From NCBI RefSeq assembly GCF_030384665.1, contig NC_083673.1, positions 3,047,501-3,111,500 on the forward strand: 64,000 bases of DNA, given 5' to 3'. The position numbers and the translations under genes are program-made. Position 1 is the stretch's first letter. Each line of letters opens with the position of its first letter. Source of the DNA: Lodderomyces elongisporus. Taxonomy: Eukaryota; Ascomycota; Pichiomycetes; Serinales; Debaryomycetaceae. Positions 1-10,189 of the stretch are shown one piece after another. The notes beneath the pieces were generated by a model. The model was not told the DNA's origin and made no database searches. It saw only the letters and a program-made list of their open reading frames with translations.

Positions 1-2012
1 GTCCTGAACTAGAGATTTGCGGTTACGGTTGCTTAGATCATTTCGCGGAAAATGATTTGTATCAACACAGTTGGGAAGTTTATGGAGAGATCTTGAAGAA
101 TACAGAAACGCATGGTATTATTTTGGATATCGGTATCCCCGTAATTCACAAATCAATTAAATACAATTGTAGAGTCATTTCCTACAACGGTGAAATCTTG
201 TTGATTAGACCAAAATTGTATCTTGCAAATGACGGAAACTATAGGGAAATGAGATATTTCACTCCCTGGAACAGACCCAAGTACTATGAAGAACACCAAT
301 TGCCCAAAAATATCAGCAAAATTAATGGCCAAACTAGAGTCACTTTCGGAGACTGCATTATTGAAACGCTCGACACCAAATTGGGGTGTGAGACTTGCGA
401 AGAATTGTTTACACCTCAATCACCACATATTGCAATGGGCTTGGACGGTGTTGAAATCTTTACAAATTCTAGTGGTTCCCATCATGAATTGAGAAAATTA
501 GACACTAGGTTGCAATTGATAACCGAAGCTACAAAGAAATGTGGTGGTGTTTACTTGTACGCCAACCAAAGGGGTTGTGATGGCGATCGTCTTTATTACG
601 ATGGTTGTGCTTGTATAGTGGTTAATGGTGAAGTTTTGGCACAAGCCTCCCAGTTTTCGCTCAAGGATGTGGAAGTTATAAGTGCAACAATTGATTTGGA
701 CGATGTCCGATCCTACAGAAACCAGAAATCTGCCGGAATTCAAGCTGTCAACCAGGACAAGACATATAAGATTATCGAGTGTTTAACAGAATTATCACCA
801 AGCGAGGACGTTTATGATACTTCGGTTGTACCAACAAGACCACAGAAAATTAGATATCACCTTCCAGAGGAAGAGATTGCGTATGGACCTGCGTGTTGGC
901 TTTGGGATTATTTGCGTCGATCCAAATGTGGAGGTTATTTCCTTCCCTTGAGTGGTGGTATTGATTCTTGTGCTACTGCAACGATTGTACATCTGATGTG
1001 CAGATTGGTCGTCGAGTCTAAAGATGAACAGGTTTTGCAAGACGTGAGAGCTTTAGTTCGCGATGAAACATTTACACCAGCAACACCGCAAGAGCTTGCT
1101 GGTAAGTTATTTTGTACATGCTTCATGGGAACTGAAAACTCTTCTACTGAAACCAGATCAAGAGCAAAAGAGTTGGCTGAAAAAATAGGTGCCTATCATG
1201 TTGATCTCAATATGGACAACTTAGTCTCTTCAGTTGTTTCACTTTTCGAGGTTGCCACTGGTAAAAAACCAATTTTCAAAATATTTGGTGGATCTCAAAC
1301 TGAAAACCTTGCACTCCAGAATATTCAAGCCAGATTGCGAATGGTTTTAAGTTACTTGTTTGCACAATTGTTGCCTTGGACACGAGGTTTACCTGTCCCT
1401 GGTTTGTTAGTATTGGGCAGTGCAAATGTCGACGAATGTTTACGTGGATACTTGACCAAATATGATTGCTCGTCAGCAGACATTAATCCCATCGGTGGGA
1501 TTTCAAAAACTGATTTGAAAAGATTTATTGCTTGGGCGGAGACTAATTTCGATATGCCAATCTTGCACGACTTCTTGACGGCCACACCAACTGCAGAGTT
1601 GGAACCAATTACCAAAGATTATGTGCAAAGTGACGAGATCGATATGGGAATGACATATGATGAGCTCTCTAGATTTGGAAGGTTGAGAAAAGTAGAAAAG
1701 TGTGGTCCATTGGCCATGTTTATCAAATTGTACCACGAATGGTCACAGCCCCCATACAATCTTACTGCAAAGCAAGTGGCAGAGAAAGTGAAACGCTTTT
1801 GGTTTTTTTATGCCATTAATAGGCACAAAATGACGACAATGACGCCAGCTTACCATGCCGAGCAATATTCACCTGACGACAATAGATTCGATTTGCGTCC
1901 ATTCCTAATTAACCCACGATTCCCTTTTGCAAGTAAGAAAATAGACAAAATGGTTGAAAAAATAGAAGAACGTCAAAAGGAAATCGAAAAGAATAATTTG
2001 AGTGTTGACTAA
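1..2012 (+). CDS. QNS1: Glutamine-dependent NAD(+) synthetase, 5' end outside window
   Basis: The enzyme makes NAD from deamido-NAD, ATP and glutamine, the last step of NAD synthesis. The reading frame is open from the first complete codon at base 3, so the start lies outside the window; the visible protein is about 670 residues. The N-terminal part is a nitrilase-fold glutaminase, with its probable nucleophile cysteine in ETCEELFTP at 396-398. The C-terminal part is the ATP-dependent synthetase, with the pyrophosphatase loop SGGIDS at about 951-968 and the conserved block LGSANVDECLRGYLTKYD. The C terminus (YHAEQYSPDDNRFDLRPFL) is typical of the family. A CTG at 993-995 sits where yeast and human homologues, as I remember them, have serine. 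The gene converges on PPE1. Identity is secure. Confidence 0.97.
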   Translation, partial: PELEICGYGCLDHFAENDLYQHSWEVYGEILKNTETHGIILDIGIPVIHKSIKYNCRVISYNGEILLIRPKLYLANDGNYREMRYFTPWNRPKYYEEHQLPKNISKINGQTRVTFGDCIIETLDTKLGCETCEELFTPQSPHIAMGLDGVEIFTNSSGSHHELRKLDTRLQLITEATKKCGGVYLYANQRGCDGDRLYYDGCACIVVNGEVLAQASQFSLKDVEVISATIDLDDVRSYRNQKSAGIQAVNQDKTYKIIECLTELSPSEDVYDTSVVPTRPQKIRYHLPEEEIAYGPACWLWDYLRRSKCGGYFLPLSGGIDSCATATIVHLMCRLVVESKDEQVLQDVRALVRDETFTPATPQELAGKLFCTCFMGTENSSTETRSRAKELAEKIGAYHVDLNMDNLVSSVVSLFEVATGKKPIFKIFGGSQTENLALQNIQARLRMVLSYLFAQLLPWTRGLPVPGLLVLGSANVDECLRGYLTKYDCSSADINPIGGISKTDLKRFIAWAETNFDMPILHDFLTATPTAELEPITKDYVQSDEIDMGMTYDELSRFGRLRKVEKCGPLAMFIKLYHEWSQPPYNLTAKQVAEKVKRFWFFYAINRHKMTTMTPAYHAEQYSPDDNRFDLRPFLINPRFPFASKKIDKMVEKIEERQKEIEKNNLSVD

Positions 2013-2275
2013 TAAACGAAAATTGCGAAAAGATTGAGAAGGCAAAAGGTGGTAGAAAATGGTAGAAAAGTGGTAGAAAAGTGGTAGAAAATGGTGGATT
2101 ACGGTTGAAGTTTCCAAACAAGGAGCTTGATACTCAAGACATTCATTTTTAGATTCATCTTTTTATATACTTATCAATTTATAGAATTATCCCTTTACGT
2201 AATCATCATGTTTAGATTTATCTTTTTACATACTCAACATTTATAGATTAATCGGTTTTCAAAAAACCAAAGTTA
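2013..2275. other. Convergent 3' spacer QNS1/PPE1 with short tandem repeat
   Basis: This is shared 3' flanking DNA between convergent genes. Bases 2041-2095 hold four imperfect copies of an 11-12 nt unit resembling TGGTAGAAAAG, directly after the QNS1 stop. Two copies of a diverged AT-rich block follow (TTTAGATTCATCTTTTTATA-like at about 2149 and 2213), possibly from a local duplication. No gene is seen. Confidence 0.6.
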
Positions 2276-3511
2276 TTATTGATTAATGTTTCCTCCCCAC
2301 TTTGGAACAAATCCCATCTCTTGCGCCATGAACTTCTCAGGTTCGACTGTTTTCCTAATATAATCGATAATACACGTAGCAACCTGTTGCGGTACATCTT
2401 CATGGACAAAATGGCCAACATCGCTTTTATGTCCGAAAACAACCAATTGATACTTTCCTTGCATCTGGCCAATCATTAGTGGCTTGTCTAGCGTTTCGTG
2501 AGTAGACAATATTAACAATTTGGCGCCACTAAAGTCAAGAAAGTTTTGGGACAAGTTTAGAAACCAAGTTTGCCAAAATGGTGCAGTAGATTTCAAATCA
2601 GCTTTCCATGTCAATGAGTCAAGATGTAAAAGGTCTGGAACGGAAATTTTGGCAGAATCTTTGTTATGTAACAATGATTGTAAATGCCAGTCAACGGCCA
2701 TACTTATTGAAGGGAAACTTGGTGGAATACGATCAAGAAATTTGGGCATGTTGTTTAGTGACGTGACTGCTGTCTCCTCAACAATGTCCAATAAAACAAG
2801 TCCCTTAATAAAATCAGCATTGGGAAAACTTCTTGCGAGTTTTGCCAACACGGCACCACCTAAAGAATGGCCCAAAAGAAACACGGACTGGAAGTTGTTT
2901 CGAACCAATGCCTCTTCCAAAAGTTCCCTTGCATCCAGTACAAGTGATATTAAAGAATAATCTATCTGCGGCAGTGAATCCCCGTGCCCTCGCATGTCAA
3001 ATAAAAATAAGCTTATGGTATCATCTTCATCGTTATTCTCGTCCTTGTTGTTGGCGTTGGTGCTCGAGTTAAAGTGGTTCTTGTCGTTTTTGCCTTTTGT
3101 AATGTACTGTGCTAGTTGAGCAAATGTCATAGATGAGGAGCCTGCTCCATGATGACAGAATAATAATACTTTGGGGTTTTTGGCTATTCTTTGGTATATC
3201 TTGAACTGCCGATTGTTTTTATAAATAATTTCATGCTCAAAAAACGATTCCTTGACTTCTTTATAACGACTGATAATTTCAATGTCTTCTGCTTTTCCCT
3301 TACAGTTGTTGCCGTTGTTGTTGTTGCTAATGCCCAGTCTCCGGTTCCGGTGCAGACCCAAGCCAATGTTTTCCTCTGTATGGTCTTTTAAACTGAATAT
3401 ATTTGCCTCTTTGGGTATTCCATTTGTTCCTTCATCAGCTAGCAGACCCAAACCAAGAGTCGCTTCTTTTTCCCGAATCTTTCGTAAGAATGCTTTATGC
3501 AAATCTGACAT
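2276..3511 (-). CDS. PPE1: Protein phosphatase methylesterase 1 (PP2A demethylase)
   Basis: The 411-residue alpha/beta hydrolase removes the methyl ester from the C-terminal leucine of the PP2A catalytic subunit. The nucleophile elbow GHSLGG puts the catalytic serine at about residue 216. The probable acid is Asp242 (VLLDIVE) and the probable base is the histidine of GHFVHEDVP near residue 367, matching the PME-1 family. The oxyanion region LLFCHHGAGSSS is near residue 116 and FDMRGHGDS near residue 171. An Asn/Asp-rich insert (about 140-164) precedes the latter. The ATG at 3509-3511 is used; a TATAAA-like site on the same strand lies about 76-81 nt upstream. It shares a promoter region with the divergent TAD2. 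Confidence 0.95.
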   Translation of the reverse strand: MSDLHKAFLRKIREKEATLGLGLLADEGTNGIPKEANIFSLKDHTEENIGLGLHRNRRLGISNNNNGNNCKGKAEDIEIISRYKEVKESFFEHEIIYKNNRQFKIYQRIAKNPKVLLFCHHGAGSSSMTFAQLAQYITKGKNDKNHFNSSTNANNKDENNDEDDTISLFLFDMRGHGDSLPQIDYSLISLVLDARELLEEALVRNNFQSVFLLGHSLGGAVLAKLARSFPNADFIKGLVLLDIVEETAVTSLNNMPKFLDRIPPSFPSISMAVDWHLQSLLHNKDSAKISVPDLLHLDSLTWKADLKSTAPFWQTWFLNLSQNFLDFSGAKLLILSTHETLDKPLMIGQMQGKYQLVVFGHKSDVGHFVHEDVPQQVATCIIDYIRKTVEPEKFMAQEMGFVPKWGGNINQ

Positions 3512-3825
3512 TTCTCTTTGCCGGGGAATATTGATTAGTCCTATGAAGCAGACGAGGTTGTTGCGGAAGGAAATCTAAAGAGTAAGTTTATAAAAATAAA
3601 TTAAACATTAATATAAAAATATATATAAAAATAAAAATAAAAACATATAATTAAAGTGTGCAATTAAAAATTTAAAGTAAAAAATTAATAAAGAAAACAG
3701 GAGCACCACCTACAATATACTTCCAGCTTGTAGATGTAGATTTATAGGTTTTGCAAGTTTTATCAAATTCTATCAAAATTTTTTTTTTTGCACACTCAGT
3801 CCACGACACGCTAATTTAACAGCAC
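3512..3825. promoter_or_regulatory. Divergent promoter region PPE1/TAD2
   Basis: A 314-nt AT-rich spacer lies between two start codons that point away from each other. On the PPE1 side a TATAAA motif reads on the minus strand at 3587-3592. Bases 3600-3690 are nearly pure A/T, and a 12-nt T tract sits at about 3779-3789, 40 nt before the TAD2 ATG. No gene is seen. Confidence 0.5.
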
Positions 3826-4641
3826 ATGGCGCCTGACCTATCGCAGCATTTCAAGTTTATGGCAGTAGCCTTATTCGTTGGATACAAAGCGCTCTTGAAG
3901 AATGAAACTCCTGTGGCGTGTGTGGTAACTCGCGGTTGCCAGATTATAAGCATTGGTTACAATCACACCAACATTACTTTAAACGGTACTAAGCATGCAG
4001 AGTTCATTGCGCTAGGCAGACTAAAAGAGCCTGTAGATTACAAGAATTTGACATTGTATGTTACGGTAGAGCCGTGTATCATGTGCGCCTCATACTTGCG
4101 CCAACTAGGTCTCAAAAATGTCATATATGGGTGTGGTAATGACCGTTTTGGTGGAGCTGGAACGATCTTACCACTACACAATGATCCAAAACTTCCGCAT
4201 AAACCATTGACGTGTATAGATGGAATTTGCAGAACAGAGGCTATACAATTGTTACGAAATTTTTACATTCAAGAAAACGAATCAGCACCAACCCCAAAGC
4301 TAAAAAAGAACAAAGATATAGATGACAAGGTGTTCCCGCCTAATATCAATCCACATTTAGATGAGTATCCCGAATTTTATGGTGAAGCCCGTATCAAACG
4401 AAAGGACACAGAGTTAACTCCAATAGTTGGTAAAGGGTACAACGTGTCTGAGTTTCTTAACCTTGAAGAATTGAAAAAAGTTCCGCATTTGGAGGAGGAA
4501 TTGGGCAGTGTAACAAATGATCAAGTGGCTGATTTTGAAGCATTATTTTATGATATAAATGAATCAGGACATGTGTTGTATGAGCAACACGTTGAAAAGT
4601 ATGATTCCAAAAGGCGAAAGCTTAGCTTGGATAGCCAATAA
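3826..4641 (+). CDS. TAD2: tRNA-specific adenosine-34 deaminase, catalytic subunit
   Basis: Tad2 with Tad3 converts wobble adenosine 34 to inosine in several cytosolic tRNAs. The 271-residue protein carries the cytidine/deoxycytidylate deaminase zinc signature: HAE at residues 57-59 (zinc ligand His57, proton shuttle Glu59) and EPCIMC with zinc ligands Cys84 and Cys87. The downstream block NVIYGCGNDRFGGAGTI is typical of Tad2/TadA. The catalytic Glu is present, which separates it from Tad3, where that residue is replaced. The C-terminal 110 residues are charged and less conserved; the family is usually about 250 residues. It is essential in S. cerevisiae. Confidence 0.95.
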   Translation: MAPDLSQHFKFMAVALFVGYKALLKNETPVACVVTRGCQIISIGYNHTNITLNGTKHAEFIALGRLKEPVDYKNLTLYVTVEPCIMCASYLRQLGLKNVIYGCGNDRFGGAGTILPLHNDPKLPHKPLTCIDGICRTEAIQLLRNFYIQENESAPTPKLKKNKDIDDKVFPPNINPHLDEYPEFYGEARIKRKDTELTPIVGKGYNVSEFLNLEELKKVPHLEEELGSVTNDQVADFEALFYDINESGHVLYEQHVEKYDSKRRKLSLDSQ

Positions 4642-4960
4642 GATAATACCTTGGTGAATACTATAGTCATTGATCTCAATTTGGTGTGTGACTTCTTACC
4701 ATCTTTTATTTTTCTGTCCATCTCTTTCTCTCTCTCTTTTCCTCTCTCTCTTTTCCTCTCTCTCTTTTCCTCTCTCTCTTTTCCTCTCTCTCTTTCTCTC
4801 TCTCTCTTTTTTTCTCTCTCTCTTGCTCCATGTCTCGCTCTCTCTCTGTCTCTCCATAGTTTCCGCGTTGATTCTATAAAAATCAAATATTTCAATTGCG
4901 CGTTAGACATCTTCTTTCGTAAACCCATACTTTACTCACCAGTGCACAGCAACTTACATA
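4642..4960. promoter_or_regulatory. TAD2-SSL1 spacer with CT-rich tandem array and TATA box
   Basis: Bases about 4720-4852 form a pyrimidine-only (CT) array with several copies of a roughly 14-nt unit of TTTTCC plus CTCTCTCT. A TATAAAAA box lies at 4875-4882, about 79 nt before the SSL1 ATG. The array makes long artificial open frames on both strands that are not genes. Such CT tracts often lie in yeast promoters; a role here is inferred. Confidence 0.65.
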
Positions 4961-6490
4961 ATGAATGATTCAGATGATGAATATGTGTCCGGTACTGGTG
5001 GTGAGACTAAATCGCCATCTTCGCGTTTATCATCAACTACTCCGGGTTCTGCGTCAGGCCTTAAAGATGGTATCTCTGCAAGAACAAGGTCCAGAGGAGG
5101 CGAAATCAGTGATTTGAAGAAAGCAAACGGGTATGCATGGGAAGACGAGTACCAAAGATCATGGGATATTGTCAAAGACGATGAATGGGGAAATGGATCA
5201 TTTGAAGCAATGGTGCAGTCCATTATTGAAAACAGAAAAAAGAAAATCATGAAAAATCCTAGTGTTCCATATCAAAGAGGAATCATTAGAACATTGGTTA
5301 TAGCTATTGACGGCTCCCAGGCTATGGCTGAGAAAGATCTTAGACCAACTAGACTCTCAATGACTCTTAACTATTTACAAGAGTTTGTGGTGGAGTTTTT
5401 TGATCAAAATCCAATATCCCAAATTGGAATTGTACTAATGAGAAATGGTGTTGCAAATTTAGTTAGTGAAGTAAGTGGACTGCCGCAATACCATATAGAC
5501 AAGCTTAGGCAATTGAAAGCACGACAGCATAATAAGTTTGAGCCAAAGGGAGACCCTTCTTTGCAGAATACTTTGGAAATGGCACGCTCGTTGCTAAAAT
5601 TTAACTTTGGAACATCGTCAAATAATACGAAAAACTCCAAAGAAATACTTGTTGTGTTAGGCTCTTTGTTCACTAGTGACCCGGGAAACATTCATAAGAC
5701 CATAGAAGGGCTCGTCAAAGACGAAATCAAAGTAAGAGTCATTGGGCTCTCAGCACAAGTTGCTATTTGCCAAGAACTAGTCAATAGAACAAATCACGAG
5801 CCAAAGAATACAATGTCGAAGAATTACGGTGTCATCATGAATGAATATCATTTCAAAGAACTACTTATGGATTGTGTCACGCCGCTACCATTGACAGAAG
5901 AGTTCCGTAAACCAACAGAGTCAACAAACCAAGGAGGCACTGCTGGGGTTCCAGTAATTAAAATGGGGTTCCCTTCGAAAGCTCAGCCTAATGTAACGTC
6001 GGCTATAGGCAATACTGAGTTTACAGTGGAGTTCCCCAATCTCAATGCTTCCTATCCGACGCAGGGCTCTGCGGAGTCTAAAGACGTTATTGAAGTGAGT
6101 AACAACAGTTTGCGACAATCAGCTAGCTTGATAATTGGTTATCGTTGTCCACAATGCAAGAGCAAGGTTTGCAATTTACCTACAATCTGTCCCGTTTGTG
6201 GTTTGATGCTTATTTTATCAACACATTTGGCACGATCGTACCACCACTTGGTTCCCTTGGCTCCTTATGTAGAGGTGGAAGTTAAAAGTGCTTACGACAG
6301 TGAAGAGTGTTATGGTTGTCAGCTCCGGTTCCCCAAAGGTGTAGACCTTAAAGTAGAAAAGAAGAGTTTGGATTCAATGATAAGCTCGCGGTATAAATGT
6401 CCAAAATGCAAAAAAGATTTTTGCATAAACTGTGATGTTTTCGTCCATGAAGTATTACACAACTGTCCTGGTTGTGAAAATGGGATTTAA
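4961..6490 (+). CDS. SSL1: TFIIH core subunit Ssl1 (p44 homologue)
   Basis: Ssl1 is a core subunit of TFIIH, required for RNA polymerase II initiation and nucleotide excision repair; it binds and stimulates the Rad3/XPD helicase. The 509-residue protein has a von Willebrand A-like domain at about 105-300 (starting IIRTLVIAIDGSQAM) and the p44 block EPKGDPSLQNTLEMARSLL. The C-terminal half has a Cys-rich zinc-binding region (GYRCPQCKSKVCNLPTICPVCG) and a final C4C4 RING-like module (CPKCKKDFCINCDVFVHEVLHNCPGC). The N-terminal 90 residues are acidic and less conserved. The CTG codon at 5480-5482 falls in a motif that reads SGNPQ in the S. cerevisiae protein as I recall it, so serine fits better than leucine. 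Confidence 0.96.
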   Translation: MNDSDDEYVSGTGGETKSPSSRLSSTTPGSASGLKDGISARTRSRGGEISDLKKANGYAWEDEYQRSWDIVKDDEWGNGSFEAMVQSIIENRKKKIMKNPSVPYQRGIIRTLVIAIDGSQAMAEKDLRPTRLSMTLNYLQEFVVEFFDQNPISQIGIVLMRNGVANLVSEVSGLPQYHIDKLRQLKARQHNKFEPKGDPSLQNTLEMARSLLKFNFGTSSNNTKNSKEILVVLGSLFTSDPGNIHKTIEGLVKDEIKVRVIGLSAQVAICQELVNRTNHEPKNTMSKNYGVIMNEYHFKELLMDCVTPLPLTEEFRKPTESTNQGGTAGVPVIKMGFPSKAQPNVTSAIGNTEFTVEFPNLNASYPTQGSAESKDVIEVSNNSLRQSASLIIGYRCPQCKSKVCNLPTICPVCGLMLILSTHLARSYHHLVPLAPYVEVEVKSAYDSEECYGCQLRFPKGVDLKVEKKSLDSMISSRYKCPKCKKDFCINCDVFVHEVLHNCPGCENGI

Positions 6491-6680
6491 ATAGAATACA
6501 GATAATGTATGTGCATTATAAATTTTTTTTGTTATTGTTTCTACCACTTCCCAACTTTCTTTTTTATTTTCTTTTTTTTTTTTTTGCTTCTTTTCCTCCG
6601 CTCTTCTATAGAATCAAGCAAATTGCTTTAAAACTAAATTAAAGTACTAAAAAGTCTAAGTATATATAAAAATAAAAGTA

Positions 6681-9600
6681 TCAAGATCCACTGCCCCAAG
6701 TACTATTGTTACCTCCTTTCTTTCCCCAGGTTGAACTACCACCACGGCCCCATTCTGACGTACCCCCATTATTTCCCCACGAGGAAGTATTTCCTTTAGA
6801 CGCACTACCACCCCAAGTCGACCCGTTACCTTTATTTCCTCCCCAAACAGATCCACTATTTTTGCTAGCACCGCCCCAAGTTGAGCCTGCTCCGCTTCTG
6901 GCGCCACCCCATGTAGAAGCATTTCCTCCTGTGTTCCAAGAAGATGCACCGCCATTGCCACCAATGTTGCTGTTATTATTATTATTATTGTTGTTGTTGT
7001 TGTTGTTATTGTTATTGTTAATGCTACTGCCGCCATTCCATGCTGAAGCTCCACCCCAACTTGAAGCTCCACCGCTTCCATAATTTCCCAGTGCTGGAGT
7101 CTTACCTCCGCCCCCGTTCCATGCTGAAGCTCCACCTCTGCCCCATGCCGTAGCTCCGCCGCTGAAAGCAGGTGTAGCACCTCCATTCCAAGCAGATCTG
7201 CCACCAACGGCGCTCGGTATACCAGATCCCATTGGACGTGGATACAGTCCCGACTGGTCGCTACTGCTTCCTCCACCAATAAATTTCAAATATGGAATAG
7301 CTTCGCCCCTAATAAGAACCAGTAAATCCTTTTTAGGAACCTTCACCTTTTTACTCTTTGTGTGCAATTCGACTCTCGCATAAACATCATCAGCTTCAGA
7401 TACTTTACCTTTAAGGCCTTTGTAGCTTCCAACTGTAATTGCAACGTCCTTGTACAATAGTTTATCTCTTCCGCCTGCACGCGTTTTAAGACCCTGCATA
7501 GCGAGATTTTCTGGAGCCTTGATGTTGGGATTCATGCTTGTGAGATCTGGACCAAAACTCTTCGAAACCATTGAGTCCTTTGTGGAAACAGTACTGACAC
7601 CCATTCGGTTTGCAACAAAGATACCCAAATTTTCAATAATGTCATTGGACTTAACAAACAACGTATTTTTGTAAATATGGAGAATTACACCTTCTCTTCC
7701 CTTCTCGCCACTCGACTCTTTAACAGTATCTCCCACTTTTATAGTGAAACCGTTTCTATCTGTAGCAATCTGCTCTCGGCGACTTTGCTTCACTTTGGAG
7801 GCAATTGCTGAGGGTCTAACGTCAATTAGTCTTCCATCTGAAGTAAGCACCTCAAAAATGTTACTTTCTGCTTTGACAATCACACCTACAGTGGCAGCAC
7901 TCAACTCAACAAGGTCCTTGATGTCGTACTTTGAAGCACCGGAACCTACTCTCTTTTCTACAGTAGATGATGCATCAGTTGCCTTGACTAAATAGTTCGC
8001 AAACACCTTGACGTCCTCCTTGCTCTGGTCACTGACAAGAAGTACTGAATCACCTTCAATTTTGATGACTAAACCAGTTTCATCAGAATGTTTTCCTTCC
8101 ACAATACGAACGTGGTCACCTTCATCGAAGATCTTTCGAAGATCGCTAGGCGGAATTGTAAGCCTTTTGTTGATAAACTGGGGATCACTACTGTTGGTAA
8201 CTTTGATTATGATTTCACGCAACGATGCTTCCACCACTGTACCCACTGTCTTTGCTTGTTCCCCTCTACGCACCTCAACTTTGTCCCCTGGCTGAAATGG
8301 TGTCGATTGCGAAGTCTCGCCTGAACTTTTGTTTCTCATTGAGTCAACGATTTGTTTCAAATCCAAAGCATCTTCATTGCTTCCAGCCTGAAATTTTTCG
8401 AGCTCTCCCAAGGTTGGCTGAACATCTTGTGTTTGGATATATTGAAGTTTGAAATCTTTGTACAAGTACCCGTCAACATACTCCTCGCCCTTGTAAACGT
8501 AAACCCTTGCACCTTTTTGTTGCAAATTCAACCCATCAAACATCTTTGCAGCTTGTGGGTCAAATCTCTGAGGTGGTGGTTTAAGTCTCAGTTTGATGAC
8601 TCTGCCATCTTCATCTACTTCGTCATTTCTTCCATAATCAAGTCTGGGCACCACTTTACATCTCACGTCTAAACCATTCTCGGACAAGTTATCCACGATA
8701 GCAAGATCACCTTTGTATTTACCTCTAGCAATCCTGACATAAACACCGGGTTTCAATTCCACATCAGAAGATTTAACTTGCTTCAAAAGATCTGGATACT
8801 CCTTAACTGAGACCAACAACTTATCTCTAGTATAAATGTTTACCATACCTTGCAACGCCTTGTCAATTGCATCTGGACGCTTGGCTTCGATATAAACGTA
8901 ACCACGGAAAGAATCTCTTTGGAATACAGTGAGAATGTCCAAAGGAGTATTTTGTCGCTCTAAAGTCCTCTTTTTCTCATACAACTTGCGCACTATTTCT
9001 TTCTCCTTTCCTGGAGAGCATCGGATGGCGTAAATCGCAGGATCGTTGATGGAAGGCATCAAAAGCTTCTGTGAAACAACACCGTTGGCAGCAGACTCTC
9101 CTCTATAGGCACCATGCGTTTTCTTATACCTCTGTTTCAAAGTCTCTGCCAACTTTTCAGCATCTTGGTCCTCCTCGGCTTGGCGTCGACGATCCATTTC
9201 GCGATGTAATCTATCGTCTCCATGTTGGGCTTCTTCGTCGCCATGAGTATGATCATCGCTGATAAATTGTTCCCTAAATATCTCCGCCTCTTCGTCATCC
9301 TCCTCGGCATCATCTTCATCCTCGTCATCAACTTCTGCTTCGATATCAAAAAATTGGTTTGCTCCTCTATTTCTTCTTTTCCTTCTATTAGAAACTTCTT
9401 CTTCTTCCTCTTCTTCTTCTTCTTCCTCGTCATCATCGTCTTCTTCTTCATCATCATCTTTGTCGTTGTCGTTGTCATTGTCACCATTTTCGTTTCCTTT
9501 TTCATTCCCCTCGTTGATATCTTCTTGAACTTCTGCACCTGCCTCTACTTCTTCATCATCATCATCAATATTATTATTATTATTATTATTGGTATTGTTA

Positions 9601-9857
9601 TTGTTGTTATCGTTTTTGTCAATGCCTACAATGGTATCAACTTCGCTCCCAGCTTCTGTCTTAATTTGAGGTCTTTTCACATTACCACGATCAGCTATCC
9701 TAGCTCCATCATTTGCTTCTGCATCATCTTGATCATTTTCATCCTCTTCTTCTTCTTCTCTGGGTCGTTTCTGTGGATTAAATTGGTTCTCTTCTGCAAA
9801 CCTAAATTCCTCGTCAAGATAATCGCTTTTCTCTTGCTTGGGATGCTCTGCAGACAT
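6681..9857 (-). CDS. SPT5: Transcription elongation factor Spt5 (DSIF large subunit)
   Basis: Spt5 with Spt4 binds RNA polymerase II and closes the clamp over the DNA to keep elongation processive. The 1058-residue protein has the expected order: a very acidic N terminus (to about 250) with poly-N and poly-E/D tracts; an NGN domain at about 275-365 (starting YAIRCSPGKEKEIVRKLYEK); several KOW motifs to about residue 860 (for example GVYVRIARGKYKGDLAIV); and a C-terminal repeat region rich in SAWNGG/STWGG units from about 890. In fungi the analogous S[AT]WGG repeats are phosphorylated by Bur1. A run of about 16 Asn interrupts the C-terminal region (about 6965-7020 in DNA). The gene converges on SSL1, 190 nt away. 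Confidence 0.97.
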   Translation of the reverse strand: MSAEHPKQEKSDYLDEEFRFAEENQFNPQKRPREEEEEDENDQDDAEANDGARIADRGNVKRPQIKTEAGSEVDTIVGIDKNDNNNNNTNNNNNNNIDDDDEEVEAGAEVQEDINEGNEKGNENGDNDNDNDKDDDEEEDDDDEEEEEEEEEEEVSNRRKRRNRGANQFFDIEAEVDDEDEDDAEEDDEEAEIFREQFISDDHTHGDEEAQHGDDRLHREMDRRRQAEEDQDAEKLAETLKQRYKKTHGAYRGESAANGVVSQKLLMPSINDPAIYAIRCSPGKEKEIVRKLYEKKRTLERQNTPLDILTVFQRDSFRGYVYIEAKRPDAIDKALQGMVNIYTRDKLLVSVKEYPDLLKQVKSSDVELKPGVYVRIARGKYKGDLAIVDNLSENGLDVRCKVVPRLDYGRNDEVDEDGRVIKLRLKPPPQRFDPQAAKMFDGLNLQQKGARVYVYKGEEYVDGYLYKDFKLQYIQTQDVQPTLGELEKFQAGSNEDALDLKQIVDSMRNKSSGETSQSTPFQPGDKVEVRRGEQAKTVGTVVEASLREIIIKVTNSSDPQFINKRLTIPPSDLRKIFDEGDHVRIVEGKHSDETGLVIKIEGDSVLLVSDQSKEDVKVFANYLVKATDASSTVEKRVGSGASKYDIKDLVELSAATVGVIVKAESNIFEVLTSDGRLIDVRPSAIASKVKQSRREQIATDRNGFTIKVGDTVKESSGEKGREGVILHIYKNTLFVKSNDIIENLGIFVANRMGVSTVSTKDSMVSKSFGPDLTSMNPNIKAPENLAMQGLKTRAGGRDKLLYKDVAITVGSYKGLKGKVSEADDVYARVELHTKSKKVKVPKKDLLVLIRGEAIPYLKFIGGGSSSDQSGLYPRPMGSGIPSAVGGRSAWNGGATPAFSGGATAWGRGGASAWNGGGGKTPALGNYGSGGASSWGGASAWNGGSSINNNNNNNNNNNNNNNNSNIGGNGGASSWNTGGNASTWGGARSGAGSTWGGASKNSGSVWGGNKGNGSTWGGSASKGNTSSWGNNGGTSEWGRGGSSTWGKKGGNNSTWGSGS
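6965..7022. repeat. Poly-Asn trinucleotide microsatellite inside SPT5
   Basis: An AAT/AAC-type trinucleotide tract (read on the minus strand) codes for about 16 consecutive asparagines in the Spt5 C-terminal repeat region. The run mixes AAT and AAC codons, so it is not a pure slippage array. Length variation between strains is likely. Confidence 0.8.
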
Positions 9858-10189
9858 GATGATTAGTTGCGTATGTCAATACTTGAACTAAGATACGTGG
9901 AAGAGCAGTGTTGAGAAGGGGAAACTCAGGTGTTTTATTTCATACATGACCATGAATCCCGCATAATTTTGATCAACTTTACGACTTTTTTTTTTGTCCA
10001 CACTTTCGAGACAACATTTGTCGTGCGCATGTGGTTAAAATTCGAAGATGAAAAACATATACTTATACATATTTATACCTGTCTTCATTTATATATATAT
10101 TCAAATAGGTGTATACATATGTAAGTAGGTATACTCCTCAGAGCACGTTAAATTTATTCACTTATTTACTGAACTGCTCTTATTCTTAT
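9858..10189. promoter_or_regulatory. SPT5 promoter / SSN2 3' flank
   Basis: A 332-nt spacer lies between the SPT5 start and the SSN2 stop; both genes read leftward. It is AT-rich with TATATA at about 10090-10100. No gene or clear factor site is seen. Confidence 0.4.

Noticed and set aside
4651..4968. 105-codon ORF in the CT-rich spacer before SSL1
   Set aside because: Its translation is only Ser/Leu/Phe repeats from the CT array, with mirror ORFs on the other strand.
9222..9866. 214-codon plus-strand ORF opposite the SPT5 N terminus
   Set aside because: It is antisense to the acidic, repeat-coded Spt5 N terminus; its Phe/Ile/Val strings mirror GAA/GAT codons.
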